Below are positions 27,905 to 36,944 of a stretch of 64,000 nt of DNA, one piece after another. Position 1 is the stretch's first letter. Each line of letters starts with the position of its first letter. The notes below the pieces were generated by a model. The model was not told where the DNA came from. It worked only from the letters and a program-made list of their open reading frames with translations, and ran no database searches. Location: NCBI RefSeq assembly GCF_003716875.1, contig NZ_CP033077.1, forward strand, positions 992,001 to 1,056,000. Direction: 5' to 3'. The stretch comes from Vibrio zhugei (GTDB lineage Bacteria > Pseudomonadota > Gammaproteobacteria > Enterobacterales > Vibrionaceae). The translations under genes and the position numbers were made by a program.

Positions 27905-27993
27905 CTCCTTACTGCTTTTACGTTTCCTTTTCTAGCGCTTTGTAGTAGCGTTAGCTCATTGATTTTGGTGAAATTAAGGACAATTCCCATCTT

Positions 27994-29226
27994 ATGGCCA
28001 ACGAACGCCTATTTAATCGCGCGCGCTTTCGCCGCTTTACGCCCTCAATTTGGACGGTACTGATTGGTACATTGTTGGTCCGCACCACTTATTTTATGGC
28101 ATGGCCATTTCTTATCGTATTTTTGTATCGAGATTATCAAGCCAGCGCCGTGACGATTGGTGGTATGCTCGCGTTTTCTGCGGTAGTAGGCTGCACCGCT
28201 GGGTTTTACATTGGGTACTTATCGGATTTGTTTGGACGTCGTACGATTATGTTGATCGGCGCGGCGTTAGCGAGCGTCGCGTACGGCGGGATTGGCCTTG
28301 CTGAGCATATCTGGGTATTTTATCTATTGATCGCGCTGGCGGGCTTAACACGGCCTATGCTTGAGGAAGTCGCAAAATCGGTGATTAGTGATCAGTTGAA
28401 TGATAAAAAAGATCGAGAGCTGGCATTAAATCTTCGTTATTTTACGATTAACTTAGGAGGAACCCTCGGCCCTTTGATTGGTATAACGCTAGGGTTATCT
28501 CAACCGCAAAGCTTGTTTTTACTCACGGGGGTTAGCTACATACTCTATGGCTGCGCGTTGCTCAGGGTTCTCGATAAGCGCAAAGCGCAGACCCATCATG
28601 ATGAGGCACAATTACCGCATTTTGGTGCCGCATTAACGGTCATTGGCAAAGACCGCTTGTTTATGATTTTGCTCCTTGCCAATTTATTGCTGATGTTTGT
28701 GTATGCACAAGTTGAGAGCTCGTTACCACAAGTGATTGTCCGTTCGGGATTAGACGGCGCGGCTGAGATCGTATCGAGTTTAGTGCTGGTGAACACCATC
28801 ACCTGCATCGTCTTCCAGTTTCCATTGCTAAGACTACTCGAACCCTTATCACTCTTCATGCGGGCGAAAATCGGCATCGTCTTATTTTTGATCTCGCAAA
28901 TTGGGTTTGTATTTACGACCCAAAATTGGCCACAAGGTTGGTACCTTTGTTCCTTCTTACTAAGCGTGGGCGAAGTCATTGTGTTTCCGACGTTAGGTGT
29001 TCAGCTTGATCGTTTAGCGCCAGCTCATTTGCGGGGGAGTTATTATGGGGCTATGGGATTATCCGGGTTCGGTTTTGCTATCGCGCCTTTGCTAGGCGGG
29101 ATCATGATTGATATGGGAGGGCCAACCTGGTTGTATTCCCTGTGTGTGGTGTTGTGTGTTTTGGTGGTCGGATTATATCATCGAGCCCAGCGACACGACG
29201 ACAGCGTGATGCAGCCAGTCAGGTAA
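27994..29226 (+). CDS. major facilitator superfamily transporter
   Basis: A 410-residue, 12-helix MFS protein. Motif A is clear in GYLSDLFGRRTIMLIG (near residue 75), and the second half begins after a hydrophilic loop near residue 195. It resembles small drug-exporter subfamilies, but no feature fixes a substrate. The start lies 13 bases after AAGGA, rather far, so a slightly later start is possible. It is convergent with alr, with only about 60 bases between the stops. Confidence 0.8.
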   Translation: MANERLFNRARFRRFTPSIWTVLIGTLLVRTTYFMAWPFLIVFLYRDYQASAVTIGGMLAFSAVVGCTAGFYIGYLSDLFGRRTIMLIGAALASVAYGGIGLAEHIWVFYLLIALAGLTRPMLEEVAKSVISDQLNDKKDRELALNLRYFTINLGGTLGPLIGITLGLSQPQSLFLLTGVSYILYGCALLRVLDKRKAQTHHDEAQLPHFGAALTVIGKDRLFMILLLANLLLMFVYAQVESSLPQVIVRSGLDGAAEIVSSLVLVNTITCIVFQFPLLRLLEPLSLFMRAKIGIVLFLISQIGFVFTTQNWPQGWYLCSFLLSVGEVIVFPTLGVQLDRLAPAHLRGSYYGAMGLSGFGFAIAPLLGGIMIDMGGPTWLYSLCVVLCVLVVGLYHRAQRHDDSVMQPVR

Positions 29227-29285
29227 TCTCGAACCATGAGACGAGACTACGGAGCACGATATGGAGGCTCCGTAGAGACAATGCG

Positions 29286-30362
29286 TTAGCGGATAAATTG
29301 TTTATGGACGCGCGGTGCCACTTTAATGACAAGTTCGTAGGGGATGGTGCCAATGGCGTTCGCCACCTCTTCAATGGGCAATTGGTTCCCCCAAAATTCG
29401 ACAGTATCGCCCACGCGATCTTGTGATTGCGCACCTAGATCGACGGTCATCATGTCCATCGATATGCGGCCAACAATCGGGACTCGCCGACCATTGATCA
29501 TCACAGGTGTGCCAATGGGCGCACAACGCGGATAGCCATCGCCATAGCCCAGTGCCACAACGCCGATACGCGTATCGTGCTGCGCCGTCCAAGTTTGCCC
29601 GTAACCAATCGCTTCGTGGGCCAGATGAGGACGTACCGCGATCAATGTCGATTGTAATGTCATGACGGGTTGTAAACCAAGTTCTTTTCCGCACTGGTGC
29701 TCGGCAGGGGAAATGCCGTATAAGGCAATACCACCACGGCAGTAACCAAACTCGCTGTCTTGCCAGAAAAGAATGCCGGCGGAATTGGCAAGATTTTTCG
29801 GCCCCGGATGCGCTTGCGTGGCGTCCTTAAATACGGCGATTTGCTGATGCGTTGCAGGAGAGTTGACATCATCCGCCAAATAAAAGTGGCTCATGAATCC
29901 GACATCTCCCGCCACTTTTCCCGTCGCTTGCAGCGCTTGGACATACGTATCGACGTCTTCAGGCCGTACTCCAATACGATGCATGCCCGTATCCACTTTA
30001 AGCCATACTCGAATGGGTTTGGCTAAATCCGCCTGCTGAAGATCATGCAATGTTTCTGGGCTATGAATGGTGGTATGTAGGTCGAGTTCTGCGGCGATGT
30101 TAAGATCGTCTTGGCAGAAACAGCCTTCTAGTAACTGAATCGGTTGAGTGATCCCGGCTTGTCGTAAGGTGACAGCTTCTTCAATACGGGCGACGGCAAA
30201 CATGTCTGCTTGAGGAAGGGCACGAGCGACTTCGACCGCGTTATGGCCGTACGCATCCCCTTTGATCACTGCAACTAACTTTTGTCCTTGGCATTGAGCT
30301 TTTAAGTTGTTGTAGTTGTGTTGTAACGCTGATAAATCAACGATAGCTTGTGCTGTGATCAT
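29286..30362 (-). CDS. alr: alanine racemase
   Basis: A 358-residue fold-III PLP enzyme with the cofactor lysine K34 in VIKGDAYGHN and the catalytic Tyr254 in AIGYGQTW. It interconverts L- and D-alanine for peptidoglycan or D-alanine catabolism. It lies directly downstream of the AGCS symporter gene on the same strand with a hairpin between them, so uptake of alanine and its racemisation may be linked. A divergent D-glutamate operon sits nearby. Confidence 0.95.
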   Translation of the reverse strand: MITAQAIVDLSALQHNYNNLKAQCQGQKLVAVIKGDAYGHNAVEVARALPQADMFAVARIEEAVTLRQAGITQPIQLLEGCFCQDDLNIAAELDLHTTIHSPETLHDLQQADLAKPIRVWLKVDTGMHRIGVRPEDVDTYVQALQATGKVAGDVGFMSHFYLADDVNSPATHQQIAVFKDATQAHPGPKNLANSAGILFWQDSEFGYCRGGIALYGISPAEHQCGKELGLQPVMTLQSTLIAVRPHLAHEAIGYGQTWTAQHDTRIGVVALGYGDGYPRCAPIGTPVMINGRRVPIVGRISMDMMTVDLGAQSQDRVGDTVEFWGNQLPIEEVANAIGTIPYELVIKVAPRVHKQFIR

Positions 30363-30383
30363 GAATATTCCTTAGTTGAACAA

Positions 30384-30404
30384 CGCTCCCGCCGAAGCGG
30401 GAGC
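30384..30404 (-). terminator. hairpin between the AGCS symporter gene and alr
   Basis: GC-rich stem GCTCCCGC/GCGGGAGC around CGAA, between the symporter stop and the alr start. There is no clear T run, so it may only partly terminate. Confidence 0.5.
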
Positions 30405-30420
30405 TCAACAACAATGTAAA

Positions 30421-31797
30421 TTACTTGTTTGATTTTATTGAGTTATCAGAGCTTGCTGTAGGCTTGAAGTAAGCTTTGGTTAACTTCACGACAACGGGGC
30501 TCAGTACTGCCAAGGCAATCAAGTTTGGAATGGCCATCATCGCATTCAACGTGTCACCTAATAACCATACAAAGTCCAAAGACATGGTGGCGCCAACCGG
30601 TAATGCGATGACGAAAATGATACGAAATGGAAGTAAGGCCTTAGGACCAAACAAGAAAGTCGCACAACGCTCACCATAAACAGACCAACCCACGATGGTC
30701 GTAAAGGCAAAAATTGCCAGCGCCACGGCCACAATGTATCCACCGACACCCGGTAAAATTTGATCGAATGCAGCCGATGTTAAGGCGGCGCCCGATTCAC
30801 CACTGGTCCATTGACCAGAGATAATAATCACTAAGCCGGTGATCGTACAAATCAAAATCGTGTCAATAAAGGTACCGAGCATGGCGACCAAGCCCTGACG
30901 AACTGGGTCATTGGTATGTGCACTCGCGTGGGCAATTGGAGCAGAACCCAGACCGGCTTCGTTTGAGAAGACACCACGAGCAACACCAAAACGAATCGCC
31001 ATCCATACGGTTGCTCCGGCAAAGCCGCCTTGGGCAGAGCTAGGTGTAAAGGCTTCGCTCACGACCGTGGAGAGTGCCGGTAAGATGCCACCCGCGTTCA
31101 TGAGTAGGATAATGACACCGCCTACCACATACACCAGTGCCATGACCGGAACTAATGCCCCAGCAAAAGCGCCAATACGTTTGATACCACCAATGATGAC
31201 AGCGCCAGCAAGGACCATGACAACCAAACCAACAATGAGAGGTGAAAAGGCGAAATTGGTTTCTAATACTTGGGCTATCGAATTGATCTGAACGCCGTTA
31301 CCGATGCCAAAACACGCGACGGTACCGAATAAAGCAAATAAAGAGCCTAACCAAGACCATTTTTCACCCATACCGTTTTTGATGTAGTACATCGGACCAC
31401 CGACAAACTCACCATTTTTGCCTTTTTCACGAAAATGCACCGCGAGCACCGCTTCGGCGAATTTGGTCGCCATACCGAGCAGAGCGGTCATCCACATCCA
31501 AAATAAGGCGCCAGGCCCCCCGATGAAGACGGCTGTCGCAACCCCGGCAATATTCCCTGTCCCCACCGTGGCTGACATGGCGGTCATTAAGGCTTGAAAT
31601 GGGGGGATTTCTCCTTGCCCGTTGTCACTGTTTTGTCGTCCTTCCCACAACAGTTTAAAGGCACGGCCAATATTGAATATTGGCATGAATTTTAAGCCGA
31701 TATTTAAGTAAATACCCACTCCTAGAATCAAAATCAGCATAGGGACACCCCATACTAATCCATTGACCTGTCCTACGAACGCTTGAATTGTTTCCAT
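30421..31797 (-). CDS. sodium:alanine/glycine symporter (AGCS family)
   Basis: This 458-residue multi-pass protein carries the AGCS signatures: SATVGTGNIAGVATAVFIGGPGALFWMW near residue 75, KFAEAVLAVHFREK near 112 and SNEAGLGSAPIAHA near 270. The family imports alanine or glycine, in some cases the D-form, with sodium. Its place upstream of alr and divergent from dgcN-dgcA-dat suggests a role in D/L-alanine use. Its 5' region contains a nested hairpin that may be a leader structure. Confidence 0.88.
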   Translation of the reverse strand: METIQAFVGQVNGLVWGVPMLILILGVGIYLNIGLKFMPIFNIGRAFKLLWEGRQNSDNGQGEIPPFQALMTAMSATVGTGNIAGVATAVFIGGPGALFWMWMTALLGMATKFAEAVLAVHFREKGKNGEFVGGPMYYIKNGMGEKWSWLGSLFALFGTVACFGIGNGVQINSIAQVLETNFAFSPLIVGLVVMVLAGAVIIGGIKRIGAFAGALVPVMALVYVVGGVIILLMNAGGILPALSTVVSEAFTPSSAQGGFAGATVWMAIRFGVARGVFSNEAGLGSAPIAHASAHTNDPVRQGLVAMLGTFIDTILICTITGLVIIISGQWTSGESGAALTSAAFDQILPGVGGYIVAVALAIFAFTTIVGWSVYGERCATFLFGPKALLPFRIIFVIALPVGATMSLDFVWLLGDTLNAMMAIPNLIALAVLSPVVVKLTKAYFKPTASSDNSIKSNK

Positions 31798-31851
31798 CCT
31801 GGTCCCTTTTCCATACTAATGATTGTTATGATGTTATTTATCCTGAACTGG

Positions 31852-31901
31852 ATTCACTCTTTTGCAAGTTGTAGACCACAAACGTGGTCGCTTGCGTGAA
31901 T
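31852..31901 (-). promoter_or_regulatory. nested three-part hairpin in the presumed leader of the AGCS symporter
   Basis: Three successive complementary pairs nest in 50 bases: ATTCAC/GTGAAT outside, GCAAG/CTTGC in the middle and GACCAC/GTGGTC around AAAC inside. It ends 55 bases before the symporter start. It does not match the glycine riboswitch pattern. A cis-acting RNA role is inferred. Confidence 0.45.
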
Positions 31902-32651
31902 TTCTTCCTTTATTCACCGGACTTCCTATTAATACCTGAATTATTGTCCATGAGAAACCACTAGTCATAAGAAAATCAAACGCCAAGGGATAATTATGGA
32001 ATTTTTAACCTGAATCTGGCGATAAATTCAGCATATTATATTGAAATAAGTCAATGTGCTTGTAAGGCATGCCATCGCTCAGTGGTGGAATTTCCATGGA
32101 TGAGAATCGCAGTAGATACGTTTCGGAAAGTCAGACCTGTTGCTTTAAATGCACCATGGCGGGGCAATCGCACTAAATCTGTGTGGTTGACTGTGCTTCA
32201 CTGGTGCATTGTGTACTGCAGGGGGCGCGCTAAGAGGATGTTTATACTGAAATTGTTTGGTAATTTCATAGAAAATGTGAGTGCTATCAATTTTTCAGAT
32301 ATTTTTCTTTAGTGATATTCACTGCCAATAACGGGGCAATGGCAAAGAATCGTCTAGAGATGTTTTGGCTATTTGTTGAAGTCTTATACTGCTTTTATCT
32401 ATTAAAGGTAGTTATATATGTTATTTAATTGTTGTATTTTGGATGAAATGTCTAAAATTATGTTTAGGATGATATCAGGGTTTTAATGAGAATTAGCCGG
32501 ATTTATTCACCATGTCCCGCGATAACGGCCAAAATAAGCGCTTTTCTATTGTGTATCTGTCACGTATTTTGCACTAGTAAATAGTGAAAACAATAAAATT
32601 TATGACCATTACTTTGGGTCAATACGTTGCGTCAATGAAGGAGATAAACAG
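31902..32651. other. long intergenic region between the divergent symporter and dgcN
   Basis: About 750 bases of AT-rich sequence with no supported gene; a 76-codon open frame at 32082-32312 has no ribosome binding site or protein-like features. An inverted repeat CACTA-N5-TAGTG at 32572-32586 lies about 65 bases before dgcN and is a possible operator for that operon. AAGGAG at 32637-32642 is the dgcN ribosome binding site. Confidence 0.45.
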
Positions 32652-33659
32652 ATGGAACTGAAACAACCTTATCTATTATTTTTGGGCGATGCTGCCGATC
32701 CACTGGCCGCAAAAGTCGCGCAAGGCATTACCACTTGGCGACCTGAATCTTGCATCGGGCAATTGCGTTTACCGACTTGTAATGCGGATGTTGGCTTAGA
32801 GGACTTAACCATTACACAGGCCGCGCAACGTGGTGCGAAAACCTTAGTGATTGGGGTGGCCAACCGAGGCGGTATCATTTCGCAAGATTGGATCAGCGTT
32901 TTGCTTGACGCATTAGAAGCTGGCATGGATATCGCGGCAGGCTTGCACAACCGTCTGAATGATATTCCTCAGCTGGTGGAATGTGCGAAACGTTGCGGTA
33001 GAGAGCTATTTGATGTGCGTTTCCCGACTCAAGTTTACCCCGTTGCTAATGGCAAAAAACGCACTGGCAAACGCCTACTGACCGTTGGAACCGACTGTTC
33101 TGTAGGGAAAATGTATACCTCTTTGGCGATTGAGCATGAGTTAAAACAACGCGGTGTCGATGCAGATTTCCGTGCGACAGGCCAAACGGGCATTTTGATT
33201 ACAGGAGCGGGGGTCAGCGCTGATGCGGTCGTATCCGATTTTATTGCGGGTGCGATAGAAACCATCTCACCGGATAATTCCGCGGATCACTGGGATGTAA
33301 TTGAAGGACAAGGTTCTCTATTTCATGCGTCATTTGCCGGTGTTACCACAGGCTTGATTCATGGTGCACAAGCCGATGCGCTCGTACTCTGTCATGAGCC
33401 CACACGTGAGCATATGCGCGGGTTGCCGGATTACAAACTGCCAGAATTACATCAGTGTATTCAGCGCAATTTAGACACTGCGAGCTTAACCAATCCGAAG
33501 GTGAAATTTGTCGGCGTCTCCATCAATACATCGGCCATGGAAGAAGCGGTTGCGCTCGCATACATGGATAACGTTGAGAAAGAGTTGGGGTTACCCGTGG
33601 TGGATCCATTCCGTCAAGGTATTGGTCGTATTGTGGATCGTCTTTTGGAGGGCGAATGA
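32652..33659 (+). CDS. dgcN: D-glutamate N-acetyltransferase DgcN (DUF1611 family)
   Basis: A 335-residue DUF1611-family protein with a nucleotide-binding-type loop GTDCSVGKM (residues 146-154) and a C-terminal domain around VIEGQGSLFHASFAGVTTGLIHGAQADALVLCHEP. Proteins of this family paired with an enolase-superfamily epimerase have been described as DgcN, which acetylates D-glutamate to N-acetyl-D-glutamate. The same pairing occurs here: the stop overlaps the dgcA start (ATGA). The assignment rests on family plus partner. Confidence 0.8.
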   Translation: MELKQPYLLFLGDAADPLAAKVAQGITTWRPESCIGQLRLPTCNADVGLEDLTITQAAQRGAKTLVIGVANRGGIISQDWISVLLDALEAGMDIAAGLHNRLNDIPQLVECAKRCGRELFDVRFPTQVYPVANGKKRTGKRLLTVGTDCSVGKMYTSLAIEHELKQRGVDADFRATGQTGILITGAGVSADAVVSDFIAGAIETISPDNSADHWDVIEGQGSLFHASFAGVTTGLIHGAQADALVLCHEPTREHMRGLPDYKLPELHQCIQRNLDTASLTNPKVKFVGVSINTSAMEEAVALAYMDNVEKELGLPVVDPFRQGIGRIVDRLLEGE

Positions 33660-34630
33660 ACGTATCATTGATTGAAAAGAGTTGGCCAATTCGCGGAAGC
33701 TTTACCATTTCTCGCGGCTCCAAGACTCAAGCCGATACGTTGATTGTCCAGATCGAGAAAGCGGGGGTAATTGCACGCGGTGAATGTGTGCCTTACGCGC
33801 GCTATGGGGAATCGATAGCGAGCGTTCGCGAGCAGATTGAGAGCGTGATCAGTGAGTTAGAAAAGGGGCTGACTCGCGAGCAATTGCAAGCGCGCTTACC
33901 TTCTGGCGCGGCGAGAAACGCCGTGGACTGTGCGCTGTGGGATCTCGAATGTAAACTGTCGCAGCAAAGCGTGTGGGACATTTTATCGCTCTCTCCTGAG
34001 CCTGTCGTGACCGCTTTCACTTTGTCCTTGGATACTCCGGAAAAGATGGAAATGGCCGCGCAAGACAATGCTCACCGGCCCTTATTGAAGTTGAAACTGG
34101 GCGGCGCGGGTGACTTGGCACGTGTTGAAGCCGTGCGGCGCGGCGCGCCAAACGCTCGCATCATCTTAGATGCCAATGAAGCGTGGAGTGTTGAGGATTA
34201 TCAGCAGCTCGTTCCGCAACTGGTTAAGCTGGATGTGGCGATGATCGAGCAACCGTTTCCTGCGGGCGAGGATGCCATTTTGGAAACGCTTGTAAGGCCA
34301 ATTCCCATTTGTGCCGATGAGTCATGCCATGACCGAGCAAGCTTACCTAAGCTCATGAACCGGTACGATATGATCAACATTAAAACGGACAAAACGGGTG
34401 GGTTAACTGAAGCGCTGGCATTAAAAGACGCGGCGTTGGCCGCGGGGTTTGAGGTGATGGTCGGGTGCATGCTCTCGTCTTCGTTAAGCATGGCGCCGGC
34501 GTTTGTCGCAGCGCAACACGTCGCGGTTGTCGACCTCGATGGACCGCTCTTATTGAGTCAAGATATTGAACATGGTTTTACCTTTGAAGAGAATGCCATG
34601 ATGCCATTTACGACCAAATTATGGGGTTAA
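33656..34630 (+). CDS. dgcA: N-acetyl-D-glutamate racemase DgcA (enolase superfamily, dipeptide-epimerase-like)
   Basis: The 324-residue protein has an enolase-superfamily barrel with all expected residues: catalytic KLK at 145-147, metal ligands D172, E198 and D221, and the second catalytic lysine near 243-246 (NIKTDKTGG). Sequence alone would suggest an L-Ala-D/L-Glu epimerase. Translational overlap with dgcN points to DgcA, which racemises N-acetyl-D-glutamate to the L form, so that D-glutamate can enter central metabolism. Muropeptide epimerase activity is the main alternative. Confidence 0.8.
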   Translation: MNVSLIEKSWPIRGSFTISRGSKTQADTLIVQIEKAGVIARGECVPYARYGESIASVREQIESVISELEKGLTREQLQARLPSGAARNAVDCALWDLECKLSQQSVWDILSLSPEPVVTAFTLSLDTPEKMEMAAQDNAHRPLLKLKLGGAGDLARVEAVRRGAPNARIILDANEAWSVEDYQQLVPQLVKLDVAMIEQPFPAGEDAILETLVRPIPICADESCHDRASLPKLMNRYDMINIKTDKTGGLTEALALKDAALAAGFEVMVGCMLSSSLSMAPAFVAAQHVAVVDLDGPLLLSQDIEHGFTFEENAMMPFTTKLWG

Positions 34631-34635
34631 TTACG

Positions 34636-35493
34636 ATGGAACGTACAGTTTATTTAAATGGTGAGTATTTGCTGGAATCGCAGGCCAGTGTCTCGATTTT
34701 TGACCGCGGCTTTCTATTCGCCGATGCCGTGTATGAAGTTACTGCGGTCTTACAGGGGAAACTCATCGATAACGCGGGCCATTTTCGCCGTTTAGAACGC
34801 TCGTGCCGCGAGTTAAATTTAACACTGCCAGTGACTTACCAAGAACTAACCGCGATTCAGCATGAGTTGATAGCCAAAAATGGCCTGCAAGAAGGGGGGA
34901 TTTATTTGCAGTTGACTCGAGGCAATGAGGGTGATCGTGATTTTTCCTATAGCGAAGGAGTTGCCCCCACGTTGATGTTATTCACTCAAGCGCGCAATCT
35001 CGTGAATAATCCGAAAGTTCAGCAAGGCATCAAAGTCATTTCTTATGACGACATGCGCTGGCGTCGCCGTGACATTAAAACAACCAGTTTGTTGCCCGCT
35101 TGTATGGCGAAACATGCTGCCCATGCGGCCAATGCCGATGACGTTTGGCTGATTGAAGATGGTTATGTCACTGAAGGGGGCTCAAGTAACGCGTATATTG
35201 TCACTCAGGAAGGGAACATTGTTACACGGCCGCTAAGCAATGATATTTTGCATGGCATTACTCGTGCCTCATTAATCACATTAGCGGATGAATTGGGCGT
35301 CACGGTTGAAGAGCGCTATTTCACGATTGATGAAGCGTATGCCGCAAAAGAAGCCTTCATTAGCTCTGCGACTACCTTTGTTTGGCCTGTGGTGGCGATT
35401 GATGATAAACCGATTGGTGACGGCAAGCCTGGCCACATCGCGTTAGCACTGCGTGATATCTATATTCGTACCGCACAAGCGATGGCGGAATAA
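34636..35493 (+). CDS. dat: D-amino-acid transaminase (class IV PLP aminotransferase)
   Basis: A 285-residue fold-IV aminotransferase with FDRGFLFADAVYEV near residue 22, PLP lysine K148 in RRDIKTTSLLP, and EGGSSNAYIV near 180. The pattern matches D-alanine aminotransferase rather than branched-chain enzymes. It exchanges amino groups between D-alanine or other D-amino acids and 2-oxoglutarate, yielding D-glutamate, which dgcN and dgcA could then process. The frame is open from an ATG at 34621 that overlaps dgcA; 34636 is better spaced from GGGGT. Confidence 0.87.
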   Translation: MERTVYLNGEYLLESQASVSIFDRGFLFADAVYEVTAVLQGKLIDNAGHFRRLERSCRELNLTLPVTYQELTAIQHELIAKNGLQEGGIYLQLTRGNEGDRDFSYSEGVAPTLMLFTQARNLVNNPKVQQGIKVISYDDMRWRRRDIKTTSLLPACMAKHAAHAANADDVWLIEDGYVTEGGSSNAYIVTQEGNIVTRPLSNDILHGITRASLITLADELGVTVEERYFTIDEAYAAKEAFISSATTFVWPVVAIDDKPIGDGKPGHIALALRDIYIRTAQAMAE

Positions 35494-35496
35494 ACA

Positions 35497-35525
35497 CATC
35501 GGCCCTCTCACAGAGAGGGCCGATG
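35497..35525 (+). terminator. terminator-like hairpin after the D-amino-acid operon
   Basis: Perfect 13-base arms CATCGGCCCTCTC/GAGAGGGCCGATG around ACA, followed by CTTTA. It shares the outer CATCGGCCC with the hairpin at 1707-1749. Confidence 0.75.
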
Positions 35526-35600
35526 CTTTAGTCAGCAATGGATGCGTGGTTCACATCGCTCCATAGACGATTGAATCATCCACACTTTCAACTATCAAGA

Positions 35601-36737
35601 TTAATTATCATCGTACGACGATTCACTTTCTTCATATTGCTGAGGTTCGGGATCGGGTTCCGGTTGAACGGCATTGTGCATCATTAATGTTCGTGTTGGG
35701 AACGCGATATCGGCGTCATTATCGTGAATAATATCGATCACTTTTAACAACACATCTTGCTTGACCTCATGATAGCGATTCCAGTTCACGGTTTTCGTAA
35801 AGGTATACACAAAAAAGTTTAATGAGCTTGGCCCGAACGAATCAAAGTTGACGATCATGGTCTGATCACTATCAATTTCGTCGTGTTCTTGCAGCATTTC
35901 TTTAACTTGATCAATGATGTCCGGAATTTTACCGCTGTCTTGATAACGTAAGCCAATGGTTTCGTAAATACGACGGTTGAGCATGCGTGACGGTGTTTCC
36001 ACTACAATGTTGCTGAATATCGAGTTCGGGACATACAACGGACGCTTGTCGAATGTACGGATTACCGTCATTCGTCCACCAATTCGTTCCACCGTGCCTT
36101 CGATTTCGCGTTCAGGCGAGCGAATCCATTCTCCGACTTTAAAAGGGCGATCGAAGTAGATCATCATGCCGCCAAAAAAGTTGGAGAGTAGGTCTTTGGC
36201 CGCAAGACCGACAATCAATCCACCGACACCACCGAAGGTTAATAAGCCTGACAGGCTTAAGCCGAAAGCCTGCATGAAAGAAAGCAAGCCAATCGCGACG
36301 AAAAACAGTCGCGCCACTTTGGCGACCGCCTGTACGGTGGTTTCATCGTATCGACGGTTTTGTAGGCACTGATGCTCAATCTCCGTGACTAAGCGGACCA
36401 TCACCCAGATGACGATGGCGATTAACATCAACGGCTTTAGGATAGGCAGCCAGTCAAAGTGAGAATCGTCGTGTTCTTCAAGGATCATTCCGATAGAGAT
36501 GGTGGCTGGCCAACACCAAATTAAGGTACTGATTGGCGTTTTCAGGGCGCGTAATGCCAAATCATCCCAATAGGTGCTCGTCTTCTCAGAGATGGAAACA
36601 AGTCGGGCGTAGATAAATCGCCATAGCCCCCATGCGATTAAGCTTGCCAAGGTGATAAAGATGACGCTGTTGTCTAAATTTTTAAAATATGGCGAGGTTT
36701 TCACCATTTGAAGGAAGTCGTTCATACCACTCATCAA
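35601..36737 (-). CDS. YnaI-like mechanosensitive channel (MscS family, extended N terminus)
   Basis: This 378-residue protein has about five membrane segments instead of the three of MscS. The pore helix is in LTFGGVGGLIVGLAAKDLLSNFFGG (about 165-190), followed by the cytoplasmic beta domain (VGEWIRSPEREIEGTVERIG) and vestibule. The tail is very acidic (from about residue 360, rich in Glu, Asp and Ser). Length and layout fit E. coli YnaI. It differs clearly from the short MscS at the start of the window, so the cell has at least two tension-gated valves. The initiator could be either of two Met codons near the start. Confidence 0.85.
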   Translation of the reverse strand: MMSGMNDFLQMVKTSPYFKNLDNSVIFITLASLIAWGLWRFIYARLVSISEKTSTYWDDLALRALKTPISTLIWCWPATISIGMILEEHDDSHFDWLPILKPLMLIAIVIWVMVRLVTEIEHQCLQNRRYDETTVQAVAKVARLFFVAIGLLSFMQAFGLSLSGLLTFGGVGGLIVGLAAKDLLSNFFGGMMIYFDRPFKVGEWIRSPEREIEGTVERIGGRMTVIRTFDKRPLYVPNSIFSNIVVETPSRMLNRRIYETIGLRYQDSGKIPDIIDQVKEMLQEHDEIDSDQTMIVNFDSFGPSSLNFFVYTFTKTVNWNRYHEVKQDVLLKVIDIIHDNDADIAFPTRTLMMHNAVQPEPDPEPQQYEESESSYDDN

Positions 36738-36944
36738 TTATTTTTTTTAATTGCCTGCAAAACTATCAGAATTATGGGGAGTTCTCTACTGATTCACACC
36801 AGTAGACCCGTGCAATTGCGATACAGATTAAAACTCTGCGCCACCCCGTCATCGATGAGATAGACAATGGGCTCGGAGTGTTGCTTAATAGTAGGGCTGA
36901 TAGAGTAATGACGATTTCATTCCGTATAGGTATGCAGGTAATAA

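Noticed and set aside
31798..32080. Glycine riboswitch upstream of the AGCS symporter
   Set aside because: I looked for the conserved glycine aptamer segments on the minus strand and did not see them; only the nested hairpin is present.
32082..32312. 76-codon frame in the gap before dgcN
   Set aside because: No ribosome binding site, Trp/Arg-rich random composition, and it lies in non-coding AT-rich sequence.
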